Origin: Actinobacteria bacterium UBA3028
Lineage (GTDB): Bacteria; Actinomycetota; Actinomycetes; Nanopelagicales; Nanopelagicaceae
DNA length: 5,100 nt
Assembly: GCA_002367715.1 (NCBI GenBank)
Contig: DFDL01000054.1
Coordinates: forward strand, 27,533 to 32,632
Reading direction: 5' to 3'
Part shown: piece after piece, positions 1-5,100 of the stretch
Layout of the letters: each line of letters opens with the position of its first letter
Numbering within the stretch: the stretch's first letter is position 1
Made by a program: the position numbers and the translations under genes
The notes under the pieces: generated by a model
What the model was told of the DNA's origin: nothing
What the model saw: only the letters and a program-made list of their open reading frames with translations
The model's database searches: none

Positions 1-311
1 ATTCCTACAACTAATAAGCCACCAGTAATCATGTAGTAAGAGACGCCAATTGCAATCAAGTTAGCCAGTACCGCAGGGGCTCTTCCATAGGAGAGCTTTC
101 GGGCAAAGCCAGTAGATGCAATAAAAAGTCCGGTAGCGCCCAGAATGGCAAAGACTATTTCGCTGATTAGGGCCGATGGCCAAGTGGCAGTTGAGAAGAC
201 GGTGGCAAGAAGTAGGAAAAGAACGATCCCACCAAGAATTGCAGATTCAACTCGGAGCAGCCACATCGCAGCTTTTCTACATCCTTCATAGAACCTATCG
301 TCGAATTTCAT
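1..311 (-). CDS. Hypothetical integral membrane protein, N-terminal part (gene cut by window edge)
   Basis: Reading the - strand from an ATG at 311-309 gives 103 uninterrupted codons that run off the left edge, so only the N-terminal part is present. The start is supported by GAAGGG (complement of 318-323), six bases upstream. The product begins MKFDDRFYEG, with a short charged N-terminus. Three hydrophobic stretches follow, at about residues 22-42, 46-68 and 79-103, separated by short loops (TWPS, and a basic loop RKLSYGRAP at 71-79). This is a small multi-pass inner-membrane protein. The Arg/Gly-rich loop followed by APAVLANL recalls small uncharacterised actinobacterial membrane proteins with a GRRxxRAPA-like loop, but that is memory-based resemblance only. 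I do not recognise a function. It diverges from prfB and shares its upstream region. Confidence 0.8.
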   Translation of the reverse strand, partial: MKFDDRFYEGCRKAAMWLLRVESAILGGIVLFLLLATVFSTATWPSALISEIVFAILGATGLFIASTGFARKLSYGRAPAVLANLIAIGVSYYMITGGLLVVG

Positions 312-389
312 TTTAGACCCTTCAATTTTCGCAGAAGGTAAACTCTATTACATGCAATTTGAAAATAGATGTGCCATTACCCTTGTCCT
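312..389. promoter_or_regulatory. Divergent control region between the membrane-protein gene and prfB
   Basis: This short region must hold the start signals for both divergent genes unless transcription enters from elsewhere. On the + strand there are two TANNNT -10-like hexamers: TAAACT at 339-344 and TACCCT at 378-383. The second lies six bases before the ATG at 390, the spacing expected for a leaderless transcript, which is a common arrangement in Actinobacteria. TTGAAA at 359-364 resembles a -35 box, but it is only 13 bases from TACCCT, too short for a standard spacer. No Shine-Dalgarno sequence precedes 369 or 390. The promoter assignment is weak inference. Confidence 0.35.
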
Positions 390-1493
390 ATGGCAGCCCG
401 TGAATACCTTGAAGAAGTCAGCGCTCTTCGCCAGACGCTAACTGCTATTGAGCAGGTATTGAACTTGCCCAAACTTGAGGCAGATTTCAAAGCCTTAGAA
501 GCAGAGGCCAGTGCACCAAATCTCTGGGATGAGCCAGAGAAGGCTCAAGTTATAACAGGCAAACTCTCTAGGGTTCAAGCCACTTTAAATAAGGCAAACA
601 CAATTCGAAGAAGACTCGAAGATGTACCGCTCTTACTAGAGCTAGCTATGGGCGAGAAAGATTCAGGAGCAGTAGCCGAAGCAGGAATAGAGCTAGATGA
701 TGTAACTCGCGCAATTCGCGAATTAGAAGTTCAGACTCTGTTAAGTGGTGAATATGATGACCGAGATTGTTTAATAACTATTCGCTCGGAAGCAGGCGGC
801 GTTGAAGCAGCTGACTGGGCGCAGATGTTGATGCGAATGTATCTTCGATATTGTGAGCGCCATAATTTTAAAGTCGATGTATTAGAGACTTCACACGCCG
901 AAGAAGCTGGCATCAAATCAACAACCTTTCGAGTCCATGCACCATTTGCATATGGGACGCTCTCTGTTGAACAAGGAACACATCGCTTGGTTAGAATTTC
1001 ACCTTTTGATTCGCAATCAAGGCGGCACACTTCCTTTGCAGGAGTAGAAGTAGTCCCTGTTGTTGAGCAGAGCGATCACATATTGATTGATGAGAAAGAG
1101 TTGAGAGTTGATGTTTATCGCTCCTCAGGTCCGGGCGGTCAAGGAGTAAATACAACAGATTCTGCCGTTCGGATTACACATATTCCTTCAGGAATCGTTG
1201 TCTCTTGCCAGAACGAGCGCTCGCAAATTCAAAACAAGGCGACAGCCATGGCGGTTTTGCAGTCAAAGCTTTTAGCGCGACGCAGGCAAGAGGAGCGCGC
1301 AAAGCTCGATGCGCTCAAAGGAGATAATTCTGGATCTTGGGGAAACCAAATGCGCTCATATGTTTTAGCTCCCTACCAAATGGTTAAAGACTTGCGGACA
1401 AATTTTGAGGTCGGAAATCCTTCGGCGGTTTTGGATGGCGAAATTGACGGTTTTATTGAAGCTGGAATCAAATGGCGAAAGAGCACAAATTAA
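390..1493 (+). CDS. prfB: Peptide chain release factor 2 (RF2)
   Basis: RF2 reads UGA and UAA in the ribosomal A site and triggers hydrolysis of the peptidyl-tRNA. Counting from the ATG at 390 (367 aa), there is an N-terminal helical domain with the NLWD motif at 44-47. A central domain carries the stop-codon-reading SPF tripeptide at 204-206. The catalytic GGQ is at 249-251, in the context SSGPGGQG, and its Gln is normally methylated by PrmC. E. coli RF2 has SPF at 205-207 and GGQ at 250-252, so this start gives a family-typical length. A longer reading from the ATG at 369 adds seven residues (MCHYPCP) that do not look like the family; neither start has a Shine-Dalgarno. SPF, rather than the PxT of RF1, identifies RF2. 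The frame is continuous from the N-terminus, so the +1 programmed frameshift of many prfB genes is absent, as commonly seen in Actinobacteria. The stop is TAA. Confidence 0.97.
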   Translation: MAAREYLEEVSALRQTLTAIEQVLNLPKLEADFKALEAEASAPNLWDEPEKAQVITGKLSRVQATLNKANTIRRRLEDVPLLLELAMGEKDSGAVAEAGIELDDVTRAIRELEVQTLLSGEYDDRDCLITIRSEAGGVEAADWAQMLMRMYLRYCERHNFKVDVLETSHAEEAGIKSTTFRVHAPFAYGTLSVEQGTHRLVRISPFDSQSRRHTSFAGVEVVPVVEQSDHILIDEKELRVDVYRSSGPGGQGVNTTDSAVRITHIPSGIVVSCQNERSQIQNKATAMAVLQSKLLARRRQEERAKLDALKGDNSGSWGNQMRSYVLAPYQMVKDLRTNFEVGNPSAVLDGEIDGFIEAGIKWRKSTN

Positions 1494-1526
1494 AGGGATT
1501 AGCTCGAATTGTGTCGAAAATCTAAG

Positions 1527-1552
1527 AAACTCACAGTTACTACTGCGAGTTT
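1527..1552 (+). terminator. Terminator-like hairpin after prfB
   Basis: The stem is AAACTC-A-CAGT (1527-1537) against ACTG-C-GAGTTT (1542-1552). That gives ten Watson-Crick pairs, one internal A·C mismatch and a TACT tetraloop. The 3' arm ends in TTTT (1550-1553), 34 bases after the end of the prfB stop codon. Stem, small loop and short T-run fit a weak intrinsic terminator separating prfB from ftsEX transcription. The stem is AT-rich at its base and the T-run is mostly inside the stem, so partial read-through or a purely structural role is possible. Confidence 0.5.
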
Positions 1553-1670
1553 TACCCTGTAAGGCAAGGAATTCTGAATAAACTTCAGACATAGGTAGAA
1601 GCTGAGAAATTCAGTTTCGCCTGCACCTCTCTGAATTACATTTAAATGAAATTTGCTCGAAAGAAGCAGA

Positions 1671-1676
1671 AGGAGG
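1671..1676 (+). promoter_or_regulatory. Ribosome-binding site of ftsE (decides its start)
   Basis: A perfect AGGAGG lies five bases before the ATG at 1682. It is within a purine-rich run (1670-1679). It rules out the in-frame upstream ATG at 1646, which has no such site and would add 12 basic residues not expected in FtsE. It is the strongest ribosome-binding site seen in the window. Confidence 0.85.
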
Positions 1677-1681
1677 AGACC

Positions 1682-2371
1682 ATGATTCGTTTTGAGAACG
1701 TCTCCAAAATTTATCCAAAACAAAATCATGCAGCACTAGATTTGGTAAATCTTGAAATTTTAAAGGGCGAATTCGTATTTCTTGTTGGGTTATCTGGCTC
1801 TGGTAAATCAACTTTCTTGCGACTTGTTCTTCGGGAAGAGCGTCCAACTTCTGGTGAAATTATTGTTGCAGGCAAAGAGCTAAACAGACTTTCAGCACAT
1901 AAAATTCCAGAACTTCGCAGACAGGTCGGAACTGTATTTCAGGATTTTAGGTTGCTCCCGAATAAAACTGTATTTGAGAATGTGGCATTCACACTTCATG
2001 TGCTTGGTTATTCTCAGAAAGAGATTAATCGTGAGGTTCCAGAAGTATTGGAGTTGGTTGGTCTTGAAGAGAAATCTAATCGCAAACCTTCAGAAATGTC
2101 TGGTGGTGAACAGCAGAGAGTTGCAATTGCACGGGCTTATGTGAGCCGACCAGCGATTCTTATTGCAGATGAACCAACTGGAAACCTAGATCCAGCAACA
2201 AGTGTCGGCATTATGAAGCTGCTAGATCGAATTAATCGTGAAGGAACAACTGTTGTTATGGCCACACATGACTCAAAGATTGTTGATTCAATGCGCAAGC
2301 GTGTTATTGAGCTAGAAAGCGGATATGTAATCCGTGATCAGGTTCGTGGCGTCTATGGATATGCAGGATAG
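1682..2371 (+). CDS. ftsE: Cell division ATP-binding protein FtsE
   Basis: FtsE is the cytoplasmic ATPase of the FtsEX complex. ATP-driven conformational change is passed through FtsX to peptidoglycan hydrolases outside the membrane during division or elongation. The 229-aa product has all the ABC ATPase landmarks: Walker A GLSGSGKST at 36-44, Q-loop Gln87 in VFQDFRLL, signature SGGEQQR at 140-146, Walker B ILIADEP at 159-165 with catalytic Glu164, D-loop NLD at 168-170 and switch His196. MIRFENVSKIYP at the N-terminus and the DFRLL segment after the Q-loop are characteristic of FtsE rather than a generic transporter ATPase. Length is normal for the family. The stop codon TAG overlaps the ribosome-binding site of ftsX, so the two are probably translationally coupled. 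Confidence 0.97.
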   Translation: MIRFENVSKIYPKQNHAALDLVNLEILKGEFVFLVGLSGSGKSTFLRLVLREERPTSGEIIVAGKELNRLSAHKIPELRRQVGTVFQDFRLLPNKTVFENVAFTLHVLGYSQKEINREVPEVLELVGLEEKSNRKPSEMSGGEQQRVAIARAYVSRPAILIADEPTGNLDPATSVGIMKLLDRINREGTTVVMATHDSKIVDSMRKRVIELESGYVIRDQVRGVYGYAG

Positions 2372-2380
2372 GAGAGTTAG

Positions 2381-3283
2381 ATGAGAGCGGGATTTCTTTT
2401 TAAAGAGGTAAGAATTGGACTTCGTCGAAATCTGACTATGACTTTAGCGGTAATGATCACTGTGGCAATTTCACTTACATTGCTCGGTGTTGGACTGCTT
2501 GCAAATTCACAAGTGCGCGTTATGAAAGATTATTGGTATGACAAGATTGAAGTTTCAGTATTTCTCTGTGGCACACTCTCAGAATCGCCATCATGTTCAG
2601 GTGGACCAGTTACAGCGGAGCAACGTAATTCCATTAAAGCAGATATCGAGGCGCTGCCGGTAGTTGATACTGTTTATTATGAATCACAATCCGAAGCTTA
2701 TGTTCATTTTCAAGAGCGGTTTGAAGGATCGGCAATTGCACAGAACGTAACGCAAGATCAGTTGCCAGAGTCTTACCGTGTTAAATTAATTGACCCAACC
2801 AAGTTTGCAGTAATGCAGAGTGCGTTTGCGGGAAGGCCAGGCGTTGATTCAGTTCAAGACCAGCGGAGTATCCTCGAAAAGTTCTTTAAATTACTTGGTG
2901 TACTTCGAGATGGTGCTCTGGTAATTGGATTGGCAAGTGTTCTTACCGCTGCATTACTTATAAGCAATACTCTGAGAATTGCCGCTTTTAACAGAAGACG
3001 TGAAACCGGAGTAATGAAATTAGTAGGCGCTTCATCATTTTCAATTCAATTACCATTCTTACTAGAGGGCGTCTTCTCTGCAATCGTGGGATGGATGTTC
3101 TCAACCGGTTTACTCGCAGGATTTAAATTACTTGTTGACTCAAGAATTGCGCCGCTTCTTAGCTTCACTAAGTTCTTTACTTGGTCAGACGTCTGGGTCG
3201 CTTCAGGAATTCTGCTAATTACTGGCTTTGTAGTTTCTACCTTCGCCTCAGTTATTACGCTGCGCAAGTACCTCAAGGTCTAA
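2381..3283 (+). CDS. ftsX: Cell division protein FtsX (membrane subunit of FtsEX)
   Basis: FtsX is the membrane partner of FtsE; its large extracytoplasmic loop binds and activates a peptidoglycan hydrolase. The 300-aa product has the FtsX topology: a short cytoplasmic N-terminus (GFLFKEVRIGLRRN), TM1 at about 20-42, an outside domain at about 43-175, TM2 at about 176-199, a cytoplasmic loop with RRRETGVMKLVGAS (205-218), then TM3 at about 224-246 and TM4 at about 270-293. The outside domain has two cysteines, Cys63 and Cys72, nine positions apart in a Ser/Gly-rich loop, which could form a disulfide. A similar pair is remembered for mycobacterial FtsX. AGGAG at 2370-2374 overlaps the ftsE stop and lies six bases before this ATG, so only nine bases separate the genes. 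The stop is TAA. Confidence 0.96.
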   Translation: MRAGFLFKEVRIGLRRNLTMTLAVMITVAISLTLLGVGLLANSQVRVMKDYWYDKIEVSVFLCGTLSESPSCSGGPVTAEQRNSIKADIEALPVVDTVYYESQSEAYVHFQERFEGSAIAQNVTQDQLPESYRVKLIDPTKFAVMQSAFAGRPGVDSVQDQRSILEKFFKLLGVLRDGALVIGLASVLTAALLISNTLRIAAFNRRRETGVMKLVGASSFSIQLPFLLEGVFSAIVGWMFSTGLLAGFKLLVDSRIAPLLSFTKFFTWSDVWVASGILLITGFVVSTFASVITLRKYLKV

Positions 3284-3352
3284 TAACTTAATATCCCTGC
3301 CCATTTCTAAGGCAGCTTTGCCAATTTAAGGCTTTGCTAGGAGAATTCGTAA
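3284..3352 (+). other. ftsX-S41 peptidase spacer
   Basis: This 69-nt spacer holds a small hairpin, GGCA-gctt-TGCC at 3311-3322, without a following T-run, so it is not a convincing terminator. Its last 16 bases form the left arm and loop start of the larger inverted repeat at the peptidase start. No promoter hexamers stand out. The peptidase gene is probably co-transcribed with ftsEX. Confidence 0.5.
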
Positions 3353-3366
3353 ATGAATTCCCCTAG
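3337..3366 (+). promoter_or_regulatory. Inverted repeat enclosing the S41 peptidase ribosome-binding site and start codon
   Basis: CTAGGAGAATTC (3337-3348) and GAATTCCCCTAG (3355-3366) are complementary at 11 of 12 positions, with one A·C mismatch (3342/3361). They are separated by the six-base loop GTAAAT. In the mRNA the whole ribosome-binding site AGGAG (3339-3343) would be in the stem. The start codon (3353-3355) has its A and U in the loop and its G paired. This arrangement would hide the initiation region unless opened by a translating ribosome, a protein, or temperature. The hairpin is seen directly; its regulatory role is inferred. Confidence 0.6.
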
Positions 3367-4504
3367 GCAATCAATTCGTGCGATTAGAACACGGATTAGT
3401 GAAGTTGGCTTCAATGCCACTGCTGCTATTACCTCACTAGGAATAATTCTGGCTTTTGCATTGGGTGATTTTGTAGGACAGGCTCGACATAAATCCCCAG
3501 TTGAGCAATCAATTGCAAAGGTGTTGACTAAATATCCAACCCCGCCAAAACAGAGCGTTTTAGAGAGAGCTGCAATCGAAGCAGTCCTCAAGGCCTCAGG
3601 AGACCAATGGGCAAACTACTTTCCACAAGAAAGTGTTAGCACTCTCTCCCAAAGTTTGGAGGGGCGTTATAGCGGAATTGGAATTTGGTTACGAAAGAAC
3701 AAGTCTGGCTTACTTGAAGTTTCTAGCATCCAACCAAAATCTCCGGCAGCGCTAGCAGGTGTAAAAGTCCTTGATTTATTGTTGGATATAAATGGTGTAG
3801 CGATGAATGGCGTGTCAGTATCGACGGCAGTTGCTTCCTTACGAGGTGAACCTAATACATCAGTGCGTCTTGGCTTCGAACGCAATCAAGAGCAGTTTGG
3901 AATAGAAGTAATTCGTCAGTCACTTTTAGTCGGCGATGTTGCTGCAAATCAATTACAGTCCAGAACGCTCTATATTCAAGTTTCATCAATAACAAGCCAG
4001 GTAACAGAAGATGTTTTACTTGCTCTAGGAAAATATAAACATAAGGATGGAATAATTCTAGATCTTAGGGATAACCCAGGAGGACTTATTTCAGAGGCAG
4101 TGGAACTTGCCTCAATATTTTTGAATAAGGGAACTGTGGTTTCATACTCCAGAAAAGATGAGTCAACCGTAGTTCTAGAGTCAACTAATGAAGATCCAAT
4201 TACATCACCAATGATTATTTTGATAAATAGATCAACAGCTAGCTCGGCTGAAGTAATTGCGGGAGCAATGCAGGATAGAAACCGTGCAGTAATTCTTGGT
4301 GAGAAGAGTTATGGCAAGGGTACGGTCCAGGAGATTATCGAATTAGTGGATGGGTCGAAATTAGAGATAACTATTGGTAAATATCGCACTCCTAATGGGA
4401 GAAAGATTGATCAAGTTGGAGTCTCGCCTGATCTCCTGGTTCCAGAAGAAGAGGATTTGAAGAAAGCACTGCTTGTGCTTGGGGGACTTGCCGCCACCAA
4501 ATAG
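3353..4504 (+). CDS. S41 family C-terminal processing peptidase (CtpA/Prc-like), membrane-anchored
   Basis: This is a serine protease of the tail-specific/CTP family, which degrades or trims extracytoplasmic proteins from their C-termini. The 383-aa product has a basic N-terminus (RQSIRAIRTR), one hydrophobic segment at about 22-41 (membrane anchor or uncleaved signal) and a helical N-domain with DQWANYF at 84-90. A PDZ domain follows at about 104-190, then the catalytic core. The Ser-Lys dyad can be placed as Ser297 (in STASSAE) and Lys322 (in YGKGTVQ). Their 25-residue spacing matches the family, and Gln326 sits four residues after the Lys as expected. LDLRDNPGG at 236-244 is a further family hallmark. 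AGGAG eight bases upstream supports this ATG. The site sits inside a strong hairpin. An S41 peptidase between ftsX and smpB is usual in Actinobacteria. The specific substrate and the exact Ctp subtype are unknown. Confidence 0.93.
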   Translation: MNSPRQSIRAIRTRISEVGFNATAAITSLGIILAFALGDFVGQARHKSPVEQSIAKVLTKYPTPPKQSVLERAAIEAVLKASGDQWANYFPQESVSTLSQSLEGRYSGIGIWLRKNKSGLLEVSSIQPKSPAALAGVKVLDLLLDINGVAMNGVSVSTAVASLRGEPNTSVRLGFERNQEQFGIEVIRQSLLVGDVAANQLQSRTLYIQVSSITSQVTEDVLLALGKYKHKDGIILDLRDNPGGLISEAVELASIFLNKGTVVSYSRKDESTVVLESTNEDPITSPMIILINRSTASSAEVIAGAMQDRNRAVILGEKSYGKGTVQEIIELVDGSKLEITIGKYRTPNGRKIDQVGVSPDLLVPEEEDLKKALLVLGGLAATK

Positions 4505-4561
4505 AATCTGCTAGGAGATTACGCGCGTATCCTTAGATTGATTATTTAGCTGGGAAATGGG
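4505..4561 (+). other. S41 peptidase-smpB spacer with palindrome
   Basis: The 57-nt gap contains a perfect 10-bp palindrome, TACGCGCGTA (4520-4529). It is flanked by CTAGGA (4511-4516) and TCCTTAG (4530-4536), which can extend the pairing imperfectly. It also contains AGGAG (4513-4517), a Shine-Dalgarno-like sequence with no ATG, GTG or TTG start at a usable distance. The ten bases TGCTAGGAGA (4509-4518) also occur at 3335-3344, just before the peptidase start. TAGATT at 4534-4539 could be a -10 hexamer, but no -35 is clear. Confidence 0.45.
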
Positions 4562-5053
4562 GTGGTCGAATTGGTGAAAGAGCTTGGAAAAAAATTGATT
4601 GCGCAGAACAAGAGTGCTCGCCATGACTACTTCATTGAAGAAGTATTTGAGTGCGGAATAGTATTGAGCGGGACCGAAGTTAAGTCACTTCGTGCAGGAA
4701 GAGCCTCACTCGTGGATGGTTTTGCGATGGTAAATAATGGCGAACTCTGGCTAAGCGGCGTTCATATTCCAGAATATACGGAAGGAACTTGGAACAATCA
4801 CACCCCTCGGCGAGAACGCAAGTTACTGCTTCACCGTAAAGAGATTGAAAAATTATCGGCAGAGACGAAGCAGGGTGGCCTAACTCTTGTTCCGCTCTCA
4901 ATCTATTTCAAAGACGGTATAGCAAAAATTGAATTGGCACTTGCAAAAGGAAAGAAAGCGCACGACAAGCGCGCAACTTTGATGGAGAGGCAAGCCAACC
5001 GTGAGATAACACGTGAATTATCGAGGCGTACCTCAGGGAAATCTGAGCGGTAA
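4562..5053 (+). CDS. smpB: SsrA-binding protein SmpB
   Basis: SmpB binds tmRNA and delivers it to ribosomes stalled on mRNAs lacking a stop codon, starting trans-translation. The product (163 aa from the GTG at 4562) shows the family hallmarks: KKLIAQNKSARHDYFIEE at 10-27, GTEVKSLRAGRASLVDGFA at 37-55, the surface loop YTEGTWNNHTPRRERKLLLH at 72-91, YFKDGIAKIELALAKGKKAHDKR at 115-137, and a basic C-terminal tail. The start is uncertain because all candidates are non-ATG. TTG at 4571 would give MVKELGKKLIAQNK, the best match to the usual SmpB N-terminus, and GTG at 4574 is also possible. GGGGTGG (4559-4565) could serve either of these; GGGA (4552-4555) could serve 4562. An in-frame TAG at 4547 bounds the frame upstream. 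The stop is TAA. The gene for tmRNA often lies nearby but is not seen here. Confidence 0.96.
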   Translation: MVELVKELGKKLIAQNKSARHDYFIEEVFECGIVLSGTEVKSLRAGRASLVDGFAMVNNGELWLSGVHIPEYTEGTWNNHTPRRERKLLLHRKEIEKLSAETKQGGLTLVPLSIYFKDGIAKIELALAKGKKAHDKRATLMERQANREITRELSRRTSGKSER

Positions 5054-5060
5054 AGAGGCC

Positions 5061-5082
5061 CCGGGTTTCGCTCTAACCCTGG
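5061..5082 (+). terminator. Hairpin downstream of smpB, possible terminator
   Basis: GGGTT (5063-5067) pairs with AACCC (5075-5079) around the seven-base loop TCGCTCT. CC (5061-5062) and GG (5081-5082) extend the stem past one bulged T. It starts eight bases after the end of the smpB stop codon. No T-run follows in the 18 remaining bases, so if it ends transcription it is of the U-poor type. It could instead belong to the next transcript beyond the window edge. Confidence 0.35.
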
Positions 5083-5100
5083 TCAGCAGAGCCATTAATT

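Larger units (their letters stand above)
1494..1681 (+). other. prfB-ftsE intergenic spacer / ftsE leader
   Basis: This 188-nt gap is long compared with the tight ftsE-ftsX joint. It holds a terminator-like hairpin at 1527-1552. After that come several short, mutually complementary CTGAA/TTCAG elements between 1573 and 1637, and finally the strong ftsE ribosome-binding site. TACATT at 1637-1642 could be a -10 hexamer for an ftsE promoter, but no convincing -35 accompanies it. The in-frame ATG at 1646 has no ribosome-binding site. No protein-coding gene is supported here. Confidence 0.6.

Noticed and set aside
352..441. ATG at 352 opening a 29-codon frame overlapping the prfB start, and a TTTGA that recalls the RF2 frameshift site
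   Set aside because: The frame is not continuous with RF2, no CTT-TGA slip site or upstream Shine-Dalgarno is present, and the complete RF2 N-terminus is already encoded in the zero frame.
731..1030. 99-codon open frame on the - strand inside prfB
   Set aside because: It lies antisense to the conserved RF2 core, has a Cys/Ser/Arg-rich composition typical of antisense translations, and resembles no family.
1646..1681. Upstream in-frame start for ftsE adding 12 residues
   Set aside because: There is no ribosome-binding site before it, and the perfect AGGAGG five bases before 1682 sets the start.
1365..1847. Three overlapping - strand open frames across the prfB-ftsE gap
   Set aside because: They overlap each other and the flanking conserved genes, have no ribosome-binding sites, and their translations look like noise; the gap is better explained as a leader.
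3311..3322. GGCA-gctt-TGCC hairpin after ftsX as a terminator
   Set aside because: The stem is only four base pairs and no T-run follows; too weak to call.
3046..3885. - strand open frames antisense to ftsX and the S41 peptidase gene
   Set aside because: They are shadows of strongly conserved + strand coding sequence and have no independent start signals.
5054..5100. Possible start of the tmRNA (ssrA) gene after smpB, prompted by GGGTTTCG
   Set aside because: Only 47 bases remain and the conserved tmRNA 5' end with its tRNA-like pairing cannot be recognised; the GGGTT/AACCC hairpin explains the signal.

Overview
The window is an ordinary-looking core-genome segment of a bacterium, most likely an actinobacterium. 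Five genes lie head to tail on the + strand: prfB, ftsE, ftsX, an S41 (C-terminal processing) peptidase gene and smpB. That order is typical of Actinobacteria, and the RF2, FtsX and SmpB sequences look actinobacterial. The DNA is AT-leaning with many A/T-ending codons, which is unusual for the phylum. It suits the small-genome, low-GC freshwater lineages (acI / Nanopelagicales type), but the placement is an inference from gene order and composition only.

Layout. Positions 1-311 hold the 5' part of a divergently transcribed membrane-protein gene on the - strand, cut by the window edge. Positions 312-389 are the divergent control region. prfB (390-1493) is followed by a 188-nt spacer with a terminator-like hairpin and several small competing inverted repeats. 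ftsE (1682-2371) starts behind a very strong AGGAGG site. ftsX (2381-3283) is tightly coupled to ftsE. A 69-nt spacer leads to the S41 peptidase gene (3353-4504), whose ribosome-binding site and start codon lie inside a near-perfect 12-bp inverted repeat. A 57-nt spacer containing a GC-rich palindrome leads to smpB (4562-5053). The last 47 bases carry a GGGTT/AACCC hairpin and no recognisable gene.

How the genes fit together. prfB (stop-codon release at UGA/UAA) and smpB (tmRNA partner that rescues stalled ribosomes) are translation-termination and quality-control functions. They bracket an envelope module: FtsE/FtsX, the ABC-type complex that switches on peptidoglycan hydrolases at division, and a membrane-anchored PDZ protease facing the outside. 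No hydrolase partner for FtsX is encoded between ftsX and the protease, so it must be elsewhere.

No mobile element, CRISPR array, tRNA or rRNA was seen. The gene content is conserved and not a new system. The most interesting signals are in the non-coding joints, above all the start-site hairpin of the S41 peptidase gene.
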